The notes under the pieces were generated by a model, which saw only the letters and a list, made by a program, of their open reading frames with translations, was not told where the DNA came from and ran no database searches. This document shows positions 41,739 through 51,387 of a DNA stretch of 64,000 nucleotides, in pieces; position 1 is the stretch's first letter; each line of letters opens with the position of its first letter. The position numbers and the translations under genes are program-made. Source of the stretch: Coralloluteibacterium stylophorae (GTDB lineage Bacteria; Pseudomonadota; Gammaproteobacteria; Xanthomonadales; Xanthomonadaceae); contig NZ_JAGQFT020000009.1 in the NCBI RefSeq assembly GCF_018122625.2, forward strand, positions 124,001 to 188,000, in the 5' to 3' direction.

Positions 41739-43129
41739 CCCGACCCGCCTGCTTCGCCCCGGCCTCCGCCGGCGACGCCGCTACGCCGCTGTACGCCTTC
41801 GACCGCGCCGGCTTCGACGCGCACCTGGAGACGCAGGACGCCCGCGTGCGCACCTGGTGCCGGGCGCAGGGCTTCGCCGCCGAGCCCGGCACCGCGCTGC
41901 TGGTTCCCGGCGACGACGGCCGGCCCGCCTGCGCCTTCGTCGGGGTGGTCGCGGAGGCCGCGGACCCGCATGCGCTCGCGCATGCGCCGTGGGCGCTGCC
42001 GCCCGGCGACTACCGCCTCGAGCCGGGTGCGGGTCTGGCGATCGATCCGGCGCGCGCTGCGCTGGGCTGGGGCCTCGGCGCCTACCGCTTCGAGCGCTAC
42101 CGCAAGGCGCCGCGCGCGCCGGCGCGGCTGGTGCTGGACGAGGCCTGGGCCGACGGCGAGGCCGCGGCGATGCTCGAGGCGAGCGGCCTGGTGCGCGACC
42201 TGGTCAACACGCCGACCGAGCACATGGGCCCGGAGGAGCTGGAGGCGGCCTGCCGCGCGCTCGCCGACCGCTTCGGCGCCGGCGTCCGCGCCGTCGTCGG
42301 CAACGAGCTGCTCGACGCCGGCTTCCCGGCGATCCACGCCGTCGGCCGCGCCAGCCACCGCGCGCCGCGGCTGATCGAGCTGACCTGGGGCGACGAGGCG
42401 CATCCGGCGCTGACCCTGGTCGGCAAGGGCGTGTGCTTCGACACCGGCGGCCTCGACCTCAAGGGCGCCGACGGCATGCGCAACATGAAGAAGGACATGG
42501 GCGGCGCCGCGCACGCGATCGGCCTCGCCCAGCTGGTCATGGCGCGTCGCCTGCCGGTGCGCCTGACCCTGCTGGTGGCGGCGGTCGAGAACGCGATCGG
42601 CCCCGACGCCTTCCGCCCCGGCGAGGTGCTGGCCACGCGCGCGGGCCTGAGCGTCGAGGTCGACAACACCGATGCGGAAGGCCGCCTGGTGCTGTGCGAC
42701 GCGCTCGCCTACGCGGCGGAGACGCCGCCCGCGCTGCTGATGGACTTCGCCACCCTGACCGGCGCCGCGCGCATCGCGCTGGGCCCGGAACTGCCGGCGC
42801 TGTACGCCACCGACGAGGCCGCCGCACAGGCCTGGCTCGACGCCGGGCTGCGCGACGGCGACCCGGTGTGGCGCATGCCGCTGTGGAAGCCCTACTTCGG
42901 CTACCTGAAAAGCGGCATCGCCGACTTCGCCAACTCCGGGGCCTCGCGCATGGCCGGCTCGATCGTGGCCGCGGTGTTCCTGCAGCGCTTCGTCCCCGAC
43001 AGCGTCCCGTGGACGCACCTCGACGTCTACGCCTGGTGCGACAGCGACCGCCCAGGCCACCCCGCCGGCGGCGACGCCCAGGGCCTGCGCAGCGCCTTCG
43101 CGATGCTGCGGGAGCGGTTCGGCGGTTGA
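41735..43129 (+). CDS. Leucyl aminopeptidase family (M17) peptidase
   Basis: 464 residues. Catalytic C-terminal domain (about 150-464) with VGKGVCFDTGGLDLKGADGMRNMKKDMGG and NTDAEGRLVL, containing the dinuclear metal ligands (K, D, D, D, E) and the bicarbonate arginine of M17. Compared with PepA the N-terminal domain is short, like PepB-type enzymes of gammaproteobacteria. Cleaves N-terminal residues from peptides. Four-base overlap with the HAD gene. Confidence 0.93.
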   Translation: MTRPACFAPASAGDAATPLYAFDRAGFDAHLETQDARVRTWCRAQGFAAEPGTALLVPGDDGRPACAFVGVVAEAADPHALAHAPWALPPGDYRLEPGAGLAIDPARAALGWGLGAYRFERYRKAPRAPARLVLDEAWADGEAAAMLEASGLVRDLVNTPTEHMGPEELEAACRALADRFGAGVRAVVGNELLDAGFPAIHAVGRASHRAPRLIELTWGDEAHPALTLVGKGVCFDTGGLDLKGADGMRNMKKDMGGAAHAIGLAQLVMARRLPVRLTLLVAAVENAIGPDAFRPGEVLATRAGLSVEVDNTDAEGRLVLCDALAYAAETPPALLMDFATLTGAARIALGPELPALYATDEAAAQAWLDAGLRDGDPVWRMPLWKPYFGYLKSGIADFANSGASRMAGSIVAAVFLQRFVPDSVPWTHLDVYAWCDSDRPGHPAGGDAQGLRSAFAMLRERFGG

Positions 43130-43130
43130 A

Positions 43131-43321
43131 TCGGGAATCGGGAATGGCGAGGATCGCGCGTCCCGGCGACGGTGATGCGCCCGTAGGAGCGGCTTCAGCC
43201 GCGACCCGCTTCGCGCAGGCGCCGCATGCCGTCGGCGCCCGCTGTCGCGGCTGAAGCCGCTCCTGCAGAGGCCGGAGGATCGGCACCGCCCGACCGCCAA
43301 GTCCCGATTCCCGCTTCCCGC
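43131..43321. repeat. Inverted GGGAATC/GATTCCC arrays framing REP pair
   Basis: GAATCGGGAATCGGGAATG starts at 43131 and the opposed copy AGTCCCGATTCCCGCTTCCC ends at about 43321. A REP pair sits between them (43183-43266), so the two repeat types are nested. The region is an intergenic spacer of 339 bases without genes. Confidence 0.75.
43183..43266. repeat. REP pair (REPIN-like), copy 3
   Basis: Left core GTAGGAGCGGCTTCAGCC at 43183 and inverted partner ending at 43266, one mismatch (CTCCTGC for CTCCTAC). Sits between the M17 peptidase and the efflux operon. Confidence 0.85.
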
Positions 43322-43410
43322 TCCGACCTCCCCACTCCAGCCACCTGACACCCATCACCCGCATCCGCTGACGCCGCACACTCGCGCGCAGGTGGTGCCG
43401 ATCGGCACCT

Positions 43411-43439
43411 TTGACGTGCCCGTGACAGCGGGCACACTT
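43411..43439 (+). promoter_or_regulatory. Promoter of the ABC efflux operon
   Basis: TTGACG (43411-43416), 17 bases, ACACTT (43434-43439). The start codon is 30 bases downstream of the -10. The -35 is consensus-like, the -10 weak. Confidence 0.4.
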
Positions 43440-43468
43440 GCCCGCTCCGACGGACCCGACGCCAGCCG

Positions 43469-44710
43469 ATGAATGCCTCGTCCGACCTGCTCAAGGAACT
43501 GCGCATCGAGCGCAGGCCGAGCGCCCCGCCGCCTCCGCCCTCGCGCCGGCGCTGGCCGTGGCTGGTCGCGGCGGTGGTGCCGGTCGCGCTCGTGGCGTGG
43601 TTCCTGCTGGGCCGGCAGGCGCCGATCCCGGTGCGCACCGCGCAGGCGCAGGCGATCACCGGCGCCGGGCCGGCGCAGGGCGCCTCGGTGCTGGATGCCA
43701 CCGGCTACGTCACCGCGCGTCGCCAGGCCACGGTCTCGGCCAAGATCACCGGCAAGGTCGAGGACGTGCTGATCGAGGAAGGCCAGCGCGTCGAGGCGGG
43801 CGAGATCCTCGCCCGCCTCGAGCCGATCGACGCCGACGCGCAGCGTGCGCTCGCCCAGGCCCAGCTCGCCGCGGCGCGCACCCAGGTCGCGCAGGCCCGC
43901 GCCCAGCTCACGCTGGCGGAGAAGACCCTGGTGCGCAGCCGCGAACTCTCCGGTCGCCGGCTGATCGCGCAGGCCCAGCTCGACCAGGCCCAGGCCGAGC
44001 GCGACGCCCTCGTCGCCCAGCTCGCCACCGCCGAGCGCAACGTCGAGGTCGCCAGCGAATCGCTGAAGGTCGCCGACATCGGCGTCGACAACACCGTGGT
44101 GCGCGCGCCGTTCGCCGGCGTGATCACGGTCAAGGCCGCGCAGCCGGGCGAGATCGTCTCGCCGATCTCCGCCGGCGGCGGCTTCACCCGCACCGGCATC
44201 GGCACCGTCGTCGACATGGATTCGCTGGAGGTGCAGGTCGACGTCGGCGAATCCTTCATCGGCCGCGTACGCCCCGACCAGCGCGTCACCGTGACCCTCA
44301 ACGCCTACCCGGACTGGCGCATCCCCGGCTCGGTGATCGCCATCGTGCCGACCGCCGACCGCAGCAAGGCCACGGTCAAGGTGCGCATCCGGCTCGACGA
44401 GAAGGACGCCCGGATCGTGCCGGAGATGGGCGCGCGCGTGTCCTTTCTCGATGATGCGCAGCAGCCCGCCGCGGCGGCGCCGGCCGGGGTGCACGTGCCC
44501 GCGGCGGCGGTCGTCCCGCGCGACGGCGCCGAGGTGGTGTTCGTGGTGCGCGACGGGCAGGCGGCGCGGCGCGAGGTCGAGGCCGACGCGGCGCGCGGTG
44601 GCCAGCGCCGGGTGCAGTCGGGCCTGGCGATCGGCGAAAGGGTCGTGCTGTCGCCGCCGGCGGAGCTCGCCGACGGCAGTGCGGTGCAGGACGAGGCGGC
44701 AGGCGGTTGA
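43469..44710 (+). CDS. Periplasmic adaptor (HlyD/MacA family) of ABC efflux pump
   Basis: 413 residues. One N-terminal membrane anchor (about 30-47), lipoyl-half SAKITGKVEDVLIEEGQRVEAGE (about 85-107), a coiled-coil hairpin (about 120-195) and beta-barrel GVDNTVVRAPFAGVITVK. Bridges inner-membrane pump and outer membrane channel. Directly followed by ATPase and two FtsX-type permeases, which defines the pump as a DevBCA/MacAB-like system. Substrate unknown. Confidence 0.9.
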   Translation: MNASSDLLKELRIERRPSAPPPPPSRRRWPWLVAAVVPVALVAWFLLGRQAPIPVRTAQAQAITGAGPAQGASVLDATGYVTARRQATVSAKITGKVEDVLIEEGQRVEAGEILARLEPIDADAQRALAQAQLAAARTQVAQARAQLTLAEKTLVRSRELSGRRLIAQAQLDQAQAERDALVAQLATAERNVEVASESLKVADIGVDNTVVRAPFAGVITVKAAQPGEIVSPISAGGGFTRTGIGTVVDMDSLEVQVDVGESFIGRVRPDQRVTVTLNAYPDWRIPGSVIAIVPTADRSKATVKVRIRLDEKDARIVPEMGARVSFLDDAQQPAAAAPAGVHVPAAAVVPRDGAEVVFVVRDGQAARREVEADAARGGQRRVQSGLAIGERVVLSPPAELADGSAVQDEAAGG

Positions 44711-44761
44711 TCCACCGGCGGCGCGCGGCGCGCCGCCGGCATCCAACGGGAGGAACGGACG

Positions 44762-45460
<699 letters not shown>

Positions 45461-45530
45461 TCCGTCCCGCCCGGCACGCCGGGCGCCATCGCCGTGCCCA
45501 TCCCCGCGCGGGGACACCGAGGACGCCACG

Positions 45531-46682
45531 ATGAAATACCTCCACCTGATCTGGGCCAACCTGTTCCGCAGGAAGGTGCGCACGATCCTGACCCTGCTCT
45601 CGATCGCGGTCGCCTTCCTCCTGTTCGGCCTGCTGCAGACGGTCAACCAGGCCTTCGCCGGCGCCGGCGATGCCGCCGCCGCGGACCGCCTGGTCACCTC
45701 CTCGCGCTTCTCCATCGTCGACCTGCTGCCGGTGAGCTACCTCGACCGCATCCGCCAGGTTCCCGGGGTGCGCAACGTGGCGCACGCGACCTGGTTCGGC
45801 GGCGCCTACCAGGACACGCCGGCGGCCTTCGCGATCTTCCCCGTGGTGCCGGAGGACTACCTCGACGTGGTCCCGGAGATGAAACTTCCGGCCGAGCAGA
45901 TGGAGGCCTGGCAGGCCACCCGCACCGGCGCCATCGTCGGCCAGGCCCTGGCGGACAAATACGGGTGGTCGATCGGCGACCGCATCCCGGTGCGCGCCGA
46001 CATCTGGCCGCTGAAGGACGGTTCCAACGCCTGGGAGTTCGACCTGGTCGGCATCTACACCGATCCGGAGACCCCGGCCAACGAGAACTCGCTGCTGTTC
46101 CGCTACGACTTCTTCGACGAGGCGCGCCAGTTCGGCAGCGGCCGCGTGGGCTGGTTCTCCGTGGCGGTCGACGATCCCGGCCAGGCCGACGCGGTGGCGC
46201 AGTCGATCGACGCGCTGTTCGCCAACTCCGAGTCCGAGACCAAGACCCAGACCGAGCGCGCCTGGGCGCAGGGCTTCGTCAAGCAGATCGGCGACATCGG
46301 CCTGATCGTGACCTCGATCCTGGGTGCGGTGTTCTTCACCCTGGTGGTGCTGACCGGCAACACCATGGCGCAGGCGCTGCGCGAGCGTATCCCGGAGCTC
46401 GGCATCCTCAAGACCCTGGGCTTCCGCAACGAATCGGTGCTGGGCTTCGTGCTCGCCGAGGCGGTGCTGATGCTGGTGGTCGGCGGCGCGATCGGCCTGG
46501 GCCTCGCCTGGCTCGCGCTGCAGGTACTCAAGGCCAGCATGTCGCAGTTCGGCATCACCGGGATGCAGCCCGACGTGCTGCTGCAGGGCCTCGTGCTGAT
46601 GCTCGTCACCGCGCTGGTGGTCGGCGCGATCCCGGCGATCCAGGCGATGCGCCTGAAGATCGTCGACGCCCTCAACGCCTGA
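45531..46682 (+). CDS. ABC efflux permease, FtsX/MacB family (first)
   Basis: 383 residues. One N-terminal membrane helix (about 16-34), a MacB-like periplasmic core (about 40-255) and three C-terminal helices (about 265-285, 320-345, 355-375), the FtsX arrangement. [22 protein letters not shown] is the usual coupling-helix region. Pairs with the next permease as a heterodimer. Confidence 0.9.
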   Translation: MKYLHLIWANLFRRKVRTILTLLSIAVAFLLFGLLQTVNQAFAGAGDAAAADRLVTSSRFSIVDLLPVSYLDRIRQVPGVRNVAHATWFGGAYQDTPAAFAIFPVVPEDYLDVVPEMKLPAEQMEAWQATRTGAIVGQALADKYGWSIGDRIPVRADIWPLKDGSNAWEFDLVGIYTDPETPANENSLLFRYDFFDEARQFGSGRVGWFSVAVDDPGQADAVAQSIDALFANSESETKTQTERAWAQGFVKQIGDIGLIVTSILGAVFFTLVVLTGNTMAQALRERIPELGILKTLGFRNESVLGFVLAEAVLMLVVGGAIGLGLAWLALQVLKASMSQFGITGMQPDVLLQGLVLMLVTALVVGAIPAIQAMRLKIVDALNA

Positions 46683-46698
46683 CCCGGAGGCAACCGCC

Positions 46699-47877
46699 AT
46701 GGCCCTTTTCAAGCAGATCAGCGAGATCACCGCGATGAACCTGCGCAACGTGCCGCAGCGCTGGGGCACGTCGATGGTGATCGTGGTCGGCATCGCCGGC
46801 GTGGTCGGCGTGCTGGTGTCGATCCTGGCGATGGGCGAGGGCTTCCGCGCCACGCTCGCCGGCGGCGCGGCGGCCGACCGCGCCATCGTGCTGCGCGAAG
46901 GCGCCAGCACCGAGCTCACCAGCGGGCTCACCCGCGAACAGGCCGACCTGATCGCCGCCGGTGCGGGCGTCGCCGCGGGCGCCGACGGGCGCCCGCTGGC
47001 CTCGCCCGAGCTCAACGTGATCGCCGACCTGCCGCGCGACGGCACCACCGCCAACGCCGCCATGCGCGGCGTCACCGCGGCCGCCTTCGCGGTGCGCCCC
47101 GAGGTGCGGATCGTGGAAGGACGGATGTTCGAGGCCGGCCCGCGCGAGCTCATCGTCGGCCGCGGCGCGGCGGCGCAGTTCGACGACCTCGGCGTCGGCA
47201 CCGAGATCCGCCTGCGCGACAGCACCTGGACCGTGGTCGGCATGTTCGAGGCCGGCGGCGGCGCGCACGAATCGGAACTGTGGGGCGACGCCGACACCCT
47301 GCAGTCGGCCTTCCGCCGCGGCGGCTACAACTCGGTGACGGTACAGCTCGAGAGCCCCGAGGCGATCGATGCGTTCCGCGAGGCGCTCGCCGCCGACCCG
47401 CGGCTGACGCTCAAGATCCAGAGCCTGGCCGACTTCTACCGCGAGCAGTCCAAGGGCCTGTCGATGCTGATCAACGGCGTCGGCTACTTCGTCGCGGTGA
47501 TCATGGCGGTGGGCGCGGTGTTCGGCGCGCTCAACACCATGTACGCGGCCATCGGCACGCGCCAGCGCGAGATCGCCACCCTGCGCGCGATCGGCTTCGG
47601 CGGGCTGCCGGTGGTGGTGTCGGTGATGGCCGAGGCGCTGCTGCTGGCACTGCTCGGCGGCGTCGCCGGCGGCGCGCTGGCATGGGCGATCTTCAACGGC
47701 TACAGCGTGTCGACGCTCGGCGCCGGGTTCTCGCAGGTCGCCTTCGACTTCCGGGTGACCCCGGCGCTGCTGGTCAACGGCCTGGTGTGGGCGCTGCTGA
47801 TCGGCATCGTCGGCGGTCTGGTGCCGGCGCTGCGTGCGGCGCGCCTGCCGGTGACCACCGCGCTGCGCACCGCCTGA
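46699..47877 (+). CDS. ABC efflux permease, FtsX/MacB family (second)
   Basis: 392 residues, same four-helix topology as the preceding gene but distinct in sequence, 16 bases downstream. Coupling motif NTMYAAIGTRQREIATLRAIGF and a long periplasmic domain (about 45-255). Together the two permeases, the ATPase and the adaptor form one efflux operon; an outer-membrane TolC-type channel is not encoded here. Confidence 0.9.
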   Translation: MALFKQISEITAMNLRNVPQRWGTSMVIVVGIAGVVGVLVSILAMGEGFRATLAGGAAADRAIVLREGASTELTSGLTREQADLIAAGAGVAAGADGRPLASPELNVIADLPRDGTTANAAMRGVTAAAFAVRPEVRIVEGRMFEAGPRELIVGRGAAAQFDDLGVGTEIRLRDSTWTVVGMFEAGGGAHESELWGDADTLQSAFRRGGYNSVTVQLESPEAIDAFREALAADPRLTLKIQSLADFYREQSKGLSMLINGVGYFVAVIMAVGAVFGALNTMYAAIGTRQREIATLRAIGFGGLPVVVSVMAEALLLALLGGVAGGALAWAIFNGYSVSTLGAGFSQVAFDFRVTPALLVNGLVWALLIGIVGGLVPALRAARLPVTTALRTA

Positions 47878-47890
47878 TGCAGCGGGCCGG

Positions 47891-48184
47891 GTGACGCCGC
47901 CGCGCAGGCTGCCGACGCGGGTGCTGGCGGCGCGCTACCGCGCGCTGCACGGCGAGGTCTGCGCGCTGTTCGACGCGGCCGCGGACATCGACGATCCCGG
48001 CGAGCGTGCGCAGGCGCTGGCGGCCGCGCAACGCGACGCCGCGCCGCTGATCGCACAGGCGCGCGAACTCGGCGCCGAGCAGGCGCGGCGCGCGCGCCGC
48101 CTCGCCCGCTGGATGCGCGGCTGCGCCTGGACGGTCGGCGCGGCCGGCCTGCTGGCGCTGGCCTGGCTGTCGCAGCGCGGCTGA
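47891..48184 (+). CDS. Hypothetical protein with C-terminal membrane anchor
   Basis: 97 residues from GTG 47891. Basic N-terminus, a helical Ala/Glu/Arg-rich middle (about 20-75) and one membrane helix (WTVGAAGLLALAWLSQ, about 78-95). Nothing recognisable. It may be translated from the efflux transcript, 13 bases after the second permease, but its role is unknown. Confidence 0.5.
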   Translation: MTPPRRLPTRVLAARYRALHGEVCALFDAAADIDDPGERAQALAAAQRDAAPLIAQARELGAEQARRARRLARWMRGCAWTVGAAGLLALAWLSQRG

Positions 48185-48267
48185 TCACGACGCAGCGTTC
48201 GACGCGGCGCGCTCGGCGGGCAGGCACGGCCGGCGTACCATCGCGGCCCCTCCCGCAGGACCTGCGC

Positions 48268-49188
48268 GTGCCTCCCGAGCAACCCGCCCTCGACCGCCGC
48301 GGCCTGGCGATGACCGCCGGTGCCTTCGTCATCTGGGGCCTGGTGCCGCTGTTCTGGGTGCTGCTGCGCGAGGTGCCGGCGATGCAGATCATGGCGCACC
48401 GCATGCTGTGGGGCGGCGTACTCGTCATCGGCTGGCTGTGCCTGCGCGGCGGGCTGCGCTGGTTCACCACGGTGATCGCGCGCCCGCGGCTGGCGCTGAT
48501 GCTGGCGGGCAGCGCGCTGCTGATCGCGGCGAACTGGAGCCTCTACATCTGGGCCGTGGTCTCCGGTCACGTGGTCGAGGCCAGCCTGGGCTACTTCATC
48601 AACCCGCTGGTGAACGTGCTGATCGGCGTGCTCGTGCTCGGCGAGCGGCTCGACCGCGCACAGTGGGGCGCGGTCGCCATCGCCGCCTGCGGCGTGCTGT
48701 GGCTCGCGGTGCGGCTGGGCACGCCGCCGTGGATCGCGCTGGGCCTGGCCGGCTCGTTCGCGCTCTACGGCCTGCTGCGCAAGCTCGCCGACGTCGAGGC
48801 GGTGCAGGGCATGGGGGTGGAGAGCGTCTACCTGTTCCTGCCGTCGATCGCCCTGCTGATGTGGGGCGAGACGCACGGCAGCGGCGGCTTCTTCGGCGCC
48901 TGGCCGCTGCGCATCGACCTGCTGCTGGTCACCGGCGGCGCGCTCACCGCCCTGCCCCTGATCGGCTTCGCCTACGGCGTGCGCCGGATCCCGCTGGCGG
49001 TGGTTGGCCTGCTGCAGTACATCGCACCCTCGCTGCAGCTGGCCTGCGGCGTGTTCGCCTTCGGCGAGCCGTTCGGCCAGGTGCGGGCGATCGGCTTCGG
49101 CCTGATCTGGATCGCACTGGCGGTGTTCGCCGTCGACGGCTGGCGCCGCGGCCGGCTGGCACGGATGGCGCGCCGCGCCGCGACCTGA
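48268..49188 (+). CDS. rarD: EamA family transporter RarD
   Basis: 306 residues, ten membrane helices in two EamA halves. RarD signature: the first helix GAFVIWGLVPLFWVLL, NWSLYIWAV and GHVVEASLGYFINPLVNVLIGVLVLGERL. Annotated chloramphenicol-sensitivity protein family; real substrate unknown. GTG start with TACCAT -10-like box at 48236. No clear ribosome site, as is common for GTG starts here. Confidence 0.9.
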   Translation: MPPEQPALDRRGLAMTAGAFVIWGLVPLFWVLLREVPAMQIMAHRMLWGGVLVIGWLCLRGGLRWFTTVIARPRLALMLAGSALLIAANWSLYIWAVVSGHVVEASLGYFINPLVNVLIGVLVLGERLDRAQWGAVAIAACGVLWLAVRLGTPPWIALGLAGSFALYGLLRKLADVEAVQGMGVESVYLFLPSIALLMWGETHGSGGFFGAWPLRIDLLLVTGGALTALPLIGFAYGVRRIPLAVVGLLQYIAPSLQLACGVFAFGEPFGQVRAIGFGLIWIALAVFAVDGWRRGRLARMARRAAT

Positions 49189-49220
49189 GCGCGGCGGTCC
49201 GGGCGCGTCGCCGGCTCCAC

Positions 49221-49226
49221 TAGACT
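49221..49226 (+). promoter_or_regulatory. -10 element of the hydrolase lipoprotein gene
   Basis: TAGACT, 27 bases before ATG 49253, similar to the phhA box. Confidence 0.4.
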
Positions 49227-49252
49227 GCGGGCAGCCTCGGACAGGGATGCCC

Positions 49253-50344
49253 ATGCGGATCGTGTACTGCCTTGCGCTGCTGGCGGGCTCCGCGCTCGCC
49301 GGCTGCAGCGCCGTCGACGGCCTCGCGCGCCGGGTCGCCGAACCCGAATCCGCGCCCATGCCGTGGACCCGGCTGATCGAGACCACGCCCGGCTTCGCCG
49401 AGGTGCTGCGCACCGGCACCACGCCCGCGGACGGCCCGGAGCGGCCGGAACTCGCCTGGCGCATCGTCGATCCCGGCGAGTTCGAGGTGGACACGCGCTT
49501 CGAGCGTCGAGTCGACCCGGCCGGGCACACGACGCACATGGCCGTGGAACTCGATTTCCGCGCGCCGCCGAAGTCCGATGCCGCCCGGCGCCCGCGCGCA
49601 ACAGTGCTCCTGCTGCACGGCTGGGCGATGGACAAGGACAGCACGCTGCCCTGGGCCTTCGCCTTTGCCGACGCCGGCTGGCGGGCGGTGCTGCTCGACC
49701 TGCGCAACCACGGCGCCTCCGGCCGCGCGCCGGCCGGCTTCGGTCCGCGCGAGGCCGTGGACGTGGCACGGGCCATCGACGACCTGCGCCAGCGCGGCGA
49801 ACTGGTCGGACCGCTGGTGCTGCTCGGCATGTCCTACGGGGCCGCCGTCGCGCTCGAGACGGCGGCGCGGCACGAGGCCGTGGCCGCGGTCGTCGCGCTG
49901 GAGCCGTTCGCCAACGCCGGCGCGGCCGTGCGCGACATGCTCGACGACGGACTCGCCGGCCGCGGCGGGCCGGTGGGCCTGCGCCTGGCGCGCTGGCGCT
50001 ACGGCGACGTCGACCGCGACGCCGTGGTGGCAGCCGCTTCCGCGCGCCTCGGCCTCGACCTGGACAGCGTCGGCCCCGGCGACGCCCTCGCCGCCTGGCC
50101 GCGCTGCACGCTGCTGTTGCACGGCGCGGCCGATCGGATGCTGCCGCCGGCGCACAGCCGCGCGCTCGCGATGGCCGCACCGCGCGCGCGGCTGGCCGTC
50201 GTGGACGGCGAGGACCACCTCAGCCTGCCGCTGCGCCTGGACCGGCTCGCCCGGCCGGTGATCGCCTGGGCCACGGCGGCGGCGACCACGTCCACCGACG
50301 CCTCCTGCCCCGCGTTCGCGCTGCCCGCGACCGGCGATCCGTAG
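49253..50344 (+). CDS. Alpha/beta hydrolase lipoprotein
   Basis: 363 residues. Lipobox SALAGC near residue 18 shows export to the outer leaflet or periplasm. The hydrolase core contains VLLLHGWAMDKDS (oxyanion loop), nucleophile GMSYGA, acid in LLLHGAADRMLPP, and DGEDHLSL histidine. ATG 49253 was preferred to ATG 49247 because CAGGG then has normal spacing. The stop codon TAG is supplied by the following REP (GTAGGAGC). Possibly an esterase; substrate unknown. Confidence 0.85.
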   Translation: MRIVYCLALLAGSALAGCSAVDGLARRVAEPESAPMPWTRLIETTPGFAEVLRTGTTPADGPERPELAWRIVDPGEFEVDTRFERRVDPAGHTTHMAVELDFRAPPKSDAARRPRATVLLLHGWAMDKDSTLPWAFAFADAGWRAVLLDLRNHGASGRAPAGFGPREAVDVARAIDDLRQRGELVGPLVLLGMSYGAAVALETAARHEAVAAVVALEPFANAGAAVRDMLDDGLAGRGGPVGLRLARWRYGDVDRDAVVAAASARLGLDLDSVGPGDALAAWPRCTLLLHGAADRMLPPAHSRALAMAAPRARLAVVDGEDHLSLPLRLDRLARPVIAWATAAATTSTDASCPAFALPATGDP

Positions 50345-50433
50345 GAGCGGCTTCAGCCGCGACCCGGGCTGCCATCCTGCCGCAGATCCGTCGGGGCTGA
50401 AGTCCCTCCCACAGCGGCTGAAGCTGCTCCTAC
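50341..50433. repeat. REP cluster (REPIN-like), copy 4
   Basis: GTAGGAGCGGCTTCAGCC begins at 50341 and overlaps the stop codon of the preceding gene. Two inverted-type arms follow, TCGGGGCTGAAGTCCCTCCC (50391-50410) and GCGGCTGAAGCTGCTCCTAC (50414-50433), so this copy has three arms. Confidence 0.8.
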
Positions 50434-50451
50434 AATCCCCGGCTGCGCGGC

Positions 50452-51387
50452 TCAGTCGGCGCTGCCAGGCGCCGCCGGCACCGCGGCGGCGCGGCGCTTC
50501 GGCCGCGCGCGGACCAGGTTGATCACCACCACGCCGGCGAGGATCACCGCGGTGGCGCCGAGGTCGGCCGCGCCGAAGCGTTCGCCCGCGAACAGGGCAC
50601 CCAGCGCCAGCGCGATCACCGGGTTGACGTAGGCGTAGCTGCCGGCAAGCGCGGGGCGCACGTTGTGCAGCAGCCAGACGTAGGCGCTGAAGGCGACGAT
50701 CGAGCCGAACAGCGCCAGGTAGCCGAGGGCGACCGTCGCGCGCAGCGGCGGCACATCGACGACGCGCTCGCCGATGGCGAGCGCCACCGCGGTGATCAGC
50801 GCGCCGCCGGTGAGCATCTGCGCGGCGGCGGTCATGAACGGCGCAGGCAGATCGCGGCCGCGGCTCCACACCGAGCCGAACGCCCAGGCCACCGGCGCCA
50901 CCAGCAGGGCAACCATCCCGCGCGGGGTCGCGGCGAGCGTGCTGCCGGCGTTGAGCCAGACCACGCCGACGAAGCCGATGCCCAGGCCCAGCCACTCGCC
51001 GCGGGTCATGCGCACGCCGCGGATCGCCGAGAACAGGCCGATCCACAGCGGCACCGAGGCCACGGCCACGGCCGCCAGCCCCGACGACACCTCCTGCTCC
51101 GCGACGCAGACCAGGCCGTTGCCCAGCATCAGCAGGCACACGCCCATCACCGCGGCGTTGCGCCACTGCGGCCGGGTCGGCGCCGCGTGCCCCGCCAGGC
51201 GCAGGCCGGCATACATCAGCACCCCGGCGACGATGAAGCGGATGCCCGCCAGCAGCAGCGGCGGATAACCCTCGAGGCCGACGGCGATGCCGAAGTAGGT
51301 CGAGCCCCAGACCACATAGACCGCCGCCAGGGCCAGCGCGACGGCGAGGCCGCGCGCGGCGGGCGCGGTGCCGGCGTCCGCGCTCAA
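50452..51387 (-). CDS. yedA: EamA family transporter, YedA-like
   Basis: 311 residues, ten membrane helices. N-terminus ALALAAVYVVWGSTYFGIAVGLEGYPPLLLAGIRFIVAG is close to E. coli YedA. The TTG at 51387 is chosen because it directly follows GGAGCAGGG and overlaps the upstream stop (TTGA). Exporter of amino-acid-like or drug substrates by family. The gene is translationally coupled to the Ada-like gene. Confidence 0.88.
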   Translation of the reverse strand: MSADAGTAPAARGLAVALALAAVYVVWGSTYFGIAVGLEGYPPLLLAGIRFIVAGVLMYAGLRLAGHAAPTRPQWRNAAVMGVCLLMLGNGLVCVAEQEVSSGLAAVAVASVPLWIGLFSAIRGVRMTRGEWLGLGIGFVGVVWLNAGSTLAATPRGMVALLVAPVAWAFGSVWSRGRDLPAPFMTAAAQMLTGGALITAVALAIGERVVDVPPLRATVALGYLALFGSIVAFSAYVWLLHNVRPALAGSYAYVNPVIALALGALFAGERFGAADLGATAVILAGVVVINLVRARPKRRAAAVPAAPGSAD

